Source: Adlercreutzia sp910585575 (GTDB lineage Bacteria; Actinomycetota; Coriobacteriia; Coriobacteriales; Eggerthellaceae). Taken from it: a stretch of DNA of 64,000 nt. The stretch lies in NCBI RefSeq assembly GCF_951801035.1, contig NZ_CATOKT010000007.1. One strand, written 5' to 3'. Positions 59,263-64,000 of this stretch are shown here, in pieces. Every line of letters starts with the position of its first letter. The first letter of the stretch is position 1. The notes under the pieces are model-generated. The model ran no database searches, had not been told where the DNA came from, and was given only the letters and a program-made list of their open reading frames with translations. The translations under genes were made by a program, and so were the position numbers.

Positions 59263-60169
59263 GGCCGATGAGGCCTTTGACGGCAGGGTGCTTGATGGGG
59301 CTGCGGTGGCCTTCGGTGTCTTCGATGGCGTGCACGAGGGCCATCGCTTCATCATCGGCGAAGCGGTCAACGCCGCTCGCGAGCAGGGGCGCCCCAGCGC
59401 CGTCATCACCTTTGACATCGATCCCGACGAGCTTTTCCGGCCTGAGAGCCTGAAGAAGCTCATGACCAACGAGGCGCGCATTGCCAAGCTGGCGGAGCAG
59501 GATGTGGACACGGTGGTGGTACTGCCGTTCTCGCGCGAATTCGCTGCTCAGAGCCCCGATGCGTTTCTGGAAAGCTGTTTCGGGGGAAGCGTTCCCTCGT
59601 CCATCCACATTGGCTCGGACTTTCATTTCGGCGCCCGTGCCATGGGCAACGTCGAAGACCTGCGCTCCTGGGGCGAGCGCTTCGGCATGGCCGTGCACGG
59701 CCATGAGTTGGTGGCCGAGGGCGGCGTGCCCGTCACGTCCACCCGCATTCGCGGGCTTTTGCAGGAAGGCAACGTGCGCGAGGCGGCCGAGCTGTTGGGA
59801 CGTCCCTATGCGTTGTCGGGCACCGTGCGGCCGGGCCGCGGCGAGGGTCACGATTTCGGCTTCGCCACGGCTAATCTGGAGGTAGAGCCCCTGTTGCTGG
59901 CCATCGGCGAGGGCGTCTACGCCTGCTATGCCACGGTGGAGGGCACGCGCTACAAGGCTGCCGTGAACATCGGCGTGCCTGCTACTTTCGCCGATCGCTC
60001 CCAGTGCAACGTCGAGGTGCACATTCTCGACTTTGACCAGGATATTTACGGGCAGCCCATCGAGGTGGAGTTCATCGAGTGGCTGCGCCCCATGCGCGCC
60101 TTCGACTCCACCGAAGAGCTGATTGCCACGGTTATGGGCAACATCCAGTGGGTGAGGGACAACCTGTAG
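59243..60169 (+). CDS. ribF: Bifunctional riboflavin kinase/FAD synthetase
   Basis: The 308-residue product converts riboflavin to FMN and then FAD. The N-terminal adenylyltransferase domain has GVFDGVHEGHRFII near residue 29 and STRIRGLLQEGNV near residue 170. The C-terminal kinase domain has SGTVRPGRGEGHDFGFATANL near 193 and the catalytic region around the NIGVPATF block. GTG 59243 follows GAGAGGAG. It closes the operon. The many flavoproteins in the window depend on its product, though that is true of any genome. Confidence 0.94.
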   Translation: MATVISRADEAFDGRVLDGAAVAFGVFDGVHEGHRFIIGEAVNAAREQGRPSAVITFDIDPDELFRPESLKKLMTNEARIAKLAEQDVDTVVVLPFSREFAAQSPDAFLESCFGGSVPSSIHIGSDFHFGARAMGNVEDLRSWGERFGMAVHGHELVAEGGVPVTSTRIRGLLQEGNVREAAELLGRPYALSGTVRPGRGEGHDFGFATANLEVEPLLLAIGEGVYACYATVEGTRYKAAVNIGVPATFADRSQCNVEVHILDFDQDIYGQPIEVEFIEWLRPMRAFDSTEELIATVMGNIQWVRDNL

Positions 60170-60185
60170 CATCGCCCTGCAATGA

Positions 60186-60210
60186 GAGAGCCGCCTTCGG
60201 GGCGGCTCTC
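60186..60210. terminator. Bidirectional terminator between ribF and LTA-synthase-like gene
   Basis: GAGAGCCGCC, loop TTCG, GGGCGGCTCTC, between two convergent genes. No long T run. Confidence 0.8.
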
Positions 60211-60223
60211 GTGCGTTAGGCCT

Positions 60224-62185
60224 TTATCCTTCCTTGTAGGGCGAGTTCTTGCGGAAGAGATCGTCGTATTGGACGATGGCGTAGTCGTCGAGGGCCTCTT
60301 GGGCGGCTGCCTGCTCGGGAGTGGCAATCTCCTCCTCGAACCAGTGCCAGGTTCCCGTGGCGTCCTGGTAGCCGTTCAGATTGACGGCGGGCAGGGTCTC
60401 GCGCAGATGCTCCAGGTACTTCTGGTGCACCGTACCGGGAAGGCCGGCGGCTTCTACCAGCATGGCGCCCAGATAGTTGAGGCTCGTGACGGTGTCGGTG
60501 CCGATCTTTTCCAACTCCAGAGAGGAGTCCTCGGCGCGGGCAGCAGCGTTGGCCCAGATGAAATAGGGCGTGTGATAGCGCGCCTGCACTTCTTCGATGG
60601 TGGCGTCGTCGACGGACTTGTTGTAGGTGTGCTCGAAGAGCCAGTCGGCGAACCCAGGCTGGTGATCGCCGAAGAACACCACGATGGTGGGCTCATCGCG
60701 CTTGTTCAGTTCGTCGATGAGCCAGCGCAAATCCTCGTCGGACTGGTGCATAGCGGCCAGGAACTCATCGATCTCGGGATTGTCCACGGCGTCGGAGTCC
60801 AGATGCACCTGATCCTCCTCGGGCACCAGGCCCGTGTCGTAGCCGCCATGGTTCTGGATGGTCACGTCGAACACGAACTGCGGGCCGTCGCCGGCGTCGA
60901 TCTTCTCCAGGACGCGCTCGTAGGTGGCCTTGTCGGTAACCAGATCGCGGAAGGTGTCGGCGCCTTCCATGGTGGTGATGTCGTCGAAGCTGTCGAAGCC
61001 CAGCTGCTCGTAGATGCGATCACGGCGCCAATTGCTGGCCTCGGCGGGATGGATGGCGTGGGTGTCGTAGCCCAGGCGATCGAAGTAGGCGGCCAGATTC
61101 TCCGTGCCGTCCAGGTCGTAGAGCACATAGGGGTACACGCCCCCGCCCATGTTGCCCATGGACGAGCCGGTCAAAAACTCGAACTCGCTGTTGCAGGTGC
61201 CGCCGCCCATGGCCGAAACGTACAAATCGCCGGCCACCAGGGAATCGGCCTGCACTTCTTTGAAGTAGGCAGGCTGGGCGTTGCTGCCCTCCAGGCCCGG
61301 ATAGCTGGACAAATCCGAGAACGTCTCGTTCATGATGGCGATGACATTGGGGAGCTTCGCCGTATCTGCGGCAGTTTTGGAGCCCTCAGCACCCTCAGCG
61401 CTCTGGGCGGCTCCGTCCTTGGCTGCCAAAGCGGAAGAGGCGCTTTGGTGCGCCGAGGACTCGAAGGGCTCCAGCACGTGGGAAAGCACCTCGTCAGAGA
61501 AGCCTTCGGGCTCGGCCGGGGTCAGCTCCTGGGCGCGCGAGAGAAAGCAGAGCAAGGTGCCCTGGGAGCCGTAGGAGCCACGCACGTCCCAGACGTCCAC
61601 GGTGACGTTGAACTCGCTCTTTATGTCGGTGCTCTGGTACTTGATGGCGCAGAACGCAATAAGCAGGGCCGCGGCGATGCAGTTAACGATGACATCCCAC
61701 CGGGTAATGTGCCGCGCCGGACACCAGAGGCGCAGGGCCACGCAGAAGGCGGCGAAGGCAAGCAGGCAACCCACAAGGCGCGGCGTCAGGAACAGGGTAT
61801 AGCCGCCGGCCACGGAGGCAGCCGTGCTTAAAGCAAAGAGGTCGGCGGGAAGAATGGGTTGGCCCTTGAACGTGATGATGTAGAAGTTTGCAACACCGAT
61901 GAACAGGCAGAGCGCCACGAAAACCGCGAGCGAGATGCGCGTGCGCTGGCCAATCAGAAAGACGATCCCGCCCAAGAGGGCCACAATGGCCAAGTTGGCA
62001 GCCGCGTAGCTGGGCGCGATGCCTATGATGTTGTCGTTCCAGGGCAGTTCGACAAGCAGCCATCCCAGCACCACGGCGATGACGAAGAAGGCCACGCGCA
62101 GAAGCGCGGCGGAGGTTGAGCTCGCGGCTGAAGCGGCGTTGGACGCTGTGGTCGCGGAGCCTTTTCCTTTGCTGACGATATCCAT
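60224..62185 (-). CDS. LTA-synthase-family membrane sulfatase-fold phosphotransferase
   Basis: The 653-residue protein has about five transmembrane segments in residues 30-210, then a long extracellular sulfatase-like domain. The domain has PNVIAIMNETFSDLSSYPGL, the nucleophile region GGTCNSEFEFLTGSSMGNMG (threonine as expected for LtaS enzymes), HPAEASNWRRD, and FFGDHQPGFADW near residue 500. This matches lipoteichoic-acid synthase/phosphoglycerol transferase proteins that modify envelope polymers. ATG 62185 (MDIVSKGKG) is chosen because AAAGGA precedes it; the frame opens to 62212. The polymer substrate in this organism is unknown. Confidence 0.88.
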   Translation of the reverse strand: MDIVSKGKGSATTASNAASAASSTSAALLRVAFFVIAVVLGWLLVELPWNDNIIGIAPSYAAANLAIVALLGGIVFLIGQRTRISLAVFVALCLFIGVANFYIITFKGQPILPADLFALSTAASVAGGYTLFLTPRLVGCLLAFAAFCVALRLWCPARHITRWDVIVNCIAAALLIAFCAIKYQSTDIKSEFNVTVDVWDVRGSYGSQGTLLCFLSRAQELTPAEPEGFSDEVLSHVLEPFESSAHQSASSALAAKDGAAQSAEGAEGSKTAADTAKLPNVIAIMNETFSDLSSYPGLEGSNAQPAYFKEVQADSLVAGDLYVSAMGGGTCNSEFEFLTGSSMGNMGGGVYPYVLYDLDGTENLAAYFDRLGYDTHAIHPAEASNWRRDRIYEQLGFDSFDDITTMEGADTFRDLVTDKATYERVLEKIDAGDGPQFVFDVTIQNHGGYDTGLVPEEDQVHLDSDAVDNPEIDEFLAAMHQSDEDLRWLIDELNKRDEPTIVVFFGDHQPGFADWLFEHTYNKSVDDATIEEVQARYHTPYFIWANAAARAEDSSLELEKIGTDTVTSLNYLGAMLVEAAGLPGTVHQKYLEHLRETLPAVNLNGYQDATGTWHWFEEEIATPEQAAAQEALDDYAIVQYDDLFRKNSPYKEG

Positions 62186-62381
62186 GAATGCGGTAGTCCT
62201 TTGGTAACGCAAGGGCGCAGAGTCTCGACGGTATCGAATCTTTCCCCCGAAAAAGTTTTATTGCAGACAGTCAAAGTATCACGAAGCAGCTCTCTCTGCC
62301 GCGATCTCGCAAAAACTCCCCGTATAGACAACTCGATGGGCTGTCGCTTCTGGATATTTCGAAGAGGGGCGCGAAGGCGGG

Positions 62382-62387
62382 TATACT
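62382..62387 (+). promoter_or_regulatory. Possible -10 box of a leaderless uvrC transcript
   Basis: TATACT lies 6 bases before the uvrC ATG, and no ribosome binding site lies in the correct window. A transcript starting about 7 bases after the box would begin at the ATG. The -35 region is weak (TCGAAG near 62359). Confidence 0.4.
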
Positions 62388-62393
62388 GGCACT

Positions 62394-64000
62394 ATGAACA
62401 AGAAAGAATCCCAGCAGGAAAAACTCGCGCGCATCAAGCGCGAGCTCGACGCGGTGCCTACCCTGCCCGGGGTTTACCTGTGGAAGGATGCCGCCGGCGA
62501 GGTCATCTATGTGGGCAAGGCCAAGCAGCTGCGCGCCCGCATGCGCCAGTACGTGAACTTCCAGGACGAGCGGGCGAAGATTCCGCTACTCGTAGAGGCC
62601 ATTCAATCCTTCGACTATATCGTAGTGGACAACGAGCACGAGGCCCTGGTGCTGGAGAAGAACCTCATCAACCAGTACAGCCCCTTCTTCAATGCCGACT
62701 TCAAGGACAATAAAAGCTATCCGTTCATCGCGCTGACCAAGGGCGACGTGTTTCCCGCCATCAAGTACACCCGCGAGAAGCATCGCTCCGATACCAAGTA
62801 CTTCGGTCCCTTCACCGATGCCCGAGCCGCCCGCGAAATGATCGACATTGCCCGCCGCGTCGTGCCCCTGTGCGCGGCGTCCTGTGCCGACTGGCGCAGC
62901 CTGACGCGTGCGCTGGAGAAAGACCCGCTGGCCACGCTCAAGCGCGGCAGCCGTCCTTGCTTCGATGCCCATGTGGGTTTAGGACCGGGCGCCTGCTGCG
63001 GCCAGATCACCCCTGAGGAGTACGCCAAGAACGTGCGGCGCATCGAGCGCTTTTTGGCCGGCAACCACCGAGAGTTCGTGGAGGAGCTGACCGGGGAGAT
63101 GCAGGAGGCGGCCGCCGAGCTCGACTTCGAGCGGGCGGCGCGCATCAAGAACCGCATCGACACCATCAACTCGCTGGCCGACAAACAGCACGCCGTGTCC
63201 ACGCGCAACCTGAACGCCGACGTCATTGGCTTTTTCCGCGAGGAGACCGTGGCCGGCGTCCATGTGCTCGTCATTCGCGAGGGCCGCATTGTGAACGCCA
63301 ACGAGTTCGTGCTCAACCGCGGCACCGACGTGCCCGACCAGGACCTCCTGCGCAACTTCCTCATGCGCTACTACGACACCACCACGTCCATTCCCCATGA
63401 GGTCATTGTGCGTGTGCTTCCCGAAGATGCCGAGGCCATGGGGGAGTGGCTCACCGGCAAGCTGGATTCGGCCCATGGGGCGAAAGTGCGCTTCACCGCT
63501 CCGCAGAAGGGCGAGAAGGCCGACTTGGTGGCCATGGCGGAAACCAACGCGAAGCACACGCTCATGCGCTACAAGGTGCGCACGAACTACGATGACAAGC
63601 GCATCAACAACGCCCTGCTGCAGCTGGAAAGCGCCCTGGCGCTCGACGCGCCGCCCATGCGCATCGAGTGCTTCGACATCTCCACCATCCACGGGTCCTA
63701 CACCGTGGCTTCCATGGTGGTGTTCACCGGCGGTAAGCCGGACAAGAATCAGTATCGGCGCTTCAAAATAAAGACGCCGCTTGACGAGGCCAACGACTTT
63801 TTGTCCATGCAAGAGGTGATGCGCCGGCGCTACAGCCCCGAGCGCATGGCTGACGAGCGTTTCGGCAGCAAGCCGGACCTCATCATTTTGGACGGCGGCA
63901 AGCCGCAGCTGACGGCGGCTTTGGCCATGTTCGAGGAGATGGGCATCGACGATATTGCCATCTGCGGTTTGGCCAAGCGCGACGAGGAGCTGTTCGTGCC
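62394..64000 (+). CDS. uvrC: Excinuclease ABC subunit C (3' end outside window)
   Basis: At least 535 residues are visible; the gene continues past the window end. UvrC makes both incisions in nucleotide excision repair. An N-terminal GIY-YIG nuclease domain has LPGVYLWKDAAGEVIYVGKA at about residues 24-43 and NEHEALVLEKNLINQ near 80. The UvrB-binding UVR motif (AAAELDFERAARIKNRID) is near residue 240. The UvrC RNase-H-like part has RIECFDISTIHGSYTVASMV near 425 and DLIILDGGKPQLTAA near 497. ATG 62394 is the start; only a poor ribosome binding site precedes it. Confidence 0.96.
   Translation, partial: MNKKESQQEKLARIKRELDAVPTLPGVYLWKDAAGEVIYVGKAKQLRARMRQYVNFQDERAKIPLLVEAIQSFDYIVVDNEHEALVLEKNLINQYSPFFNADFKDNKSYPFIALTKGDVFPAIKYTREKHRSDTKYFGPFTDARAAREMIDIARRVVPLCAASCADWRSLTRALEKDPLATLKRGSRPCFDAHVGLGPGACCGQITPEEYAKNVRRIERFLAGNHREFVEELTGEMQEAAAELDFERAARIKNRIDTINSLADKQHAVSTRNLNADVIGFFREETVAGVHVLVIREGRIVNANEFVLNRGTDVPDQDLLRNFLMRYYDTTTSIPHEVIVRVLPEDAEAMGEWLTGKLDSAHGAKVRFTAPQKGEKADLVAMAETNAKHTLMRYKVRTNYDDKRINNALLQLESALALDAPPMRIECFDISTIHGSYTVASMVVFTGGKPDKNQYRRFKIKTPLDEANDFLSMQEVMRRRYSPERMADERFGSKPDLIILDGGKPQLTAALAMFEEMGIDDIAICGLAKRDEELFV

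Overview
The window is high-GC, densely coded bacterial DNA that looks like a chromosome segment from a gut Coriobacteriia, most likely an Eggerthellaceae member (Eggerthella/Gordonibacter/Adlercreutzia-like). The evidence is a LuxR regulator with a polytopic membrane N-terminus, many acyl-CoA dehydrogenases, CoA ligases and CoA transferases, two electron-transfer-flavoprotein (ETF) systems, an old-yellow-enzyme-type Fe-S flavoenzyme, and a standard actinobacterial-type rimP-nusA-ylxR-infB-rbfA-nrnA-truB-ribF operon. The genus assignment is inference.

Layout. 0-7.2 kb: serine and leucine biosynthesis (serC, serA, leuA), then an XRE-cupin regulator and an AMP-forming acyl-CoA ligase. 7.9-24.3 kb: a LuxR-type regulator divergent from an MFS transporter, followed by an esterase, caiA, caiB, caiC, a MaoC-type hydratase, a second MFS transporter, caiD on the opposite strand, and fixABCX. 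The gene content matches the E. coli cai/fix system for anaerobic L-carnitine/crotonobetaine reduction, but there is no BCCT carrier CaiT and there are extra genes. 25-31.8 kb: an acyl-CoA dehydrogenase, a TetR regulator divergent from an OYE-like Fe-S flavoenzyme, another acyl-CoA dehydrogenase, and a protein resembling the methionine-synthase activation fold. 32.1-39.9 kb: coaD, then a second ETF operon (etfB, etfA, and a membrane Fe-S EtfD-like quinone reductase) coupled to a Nudix hydrolase, an MBL-fold hydrolase and an acyl-CoA dehydrogenase. 40.3-51.5 kb: two tandem FadK-like CoA ligases, an enoyl-CoA hydratase, a flavodoxin-like reductase, a CaiB-family CoA transferase, an acyl-CoA dehydrogenase, an OFA-like MFS transporter and a LysR regulator. 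51.6-64 kb: the rimP-ribF translation/ribosome operon, an LTA-synthase-like membrane phosphotransferase, and uvrC, which runs off the window.

The genes suggest a cell that imports carboxylic acids, activates them with CoA ligases or CoA transferases, and oxidises or reduces the acyl-CoAs with dehydrogenases. Electrons would pass through two distinct ETF routes: FixABCX, and EtfBA plus the membrane EtfD, probably to or from menaquinone.

The most notable non-coding observations are these. (1) A 47-bp motif is shared by the divergent luxR/MFS and caiD/fixA promoter regions and would tie the cai and fix operons into one regulon. (2) Three families of intergenic structured repeats occur, of 234 bp, about 135 bp and 110 bp; the 234-bp and 110-bp families show compensatory base changes between copies. 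All three 135-bp copies sit between convergent genes. (3) A palindrome with an ATTAAT core recurs upstream of the acyl-CoA genes at 44-49 kb.
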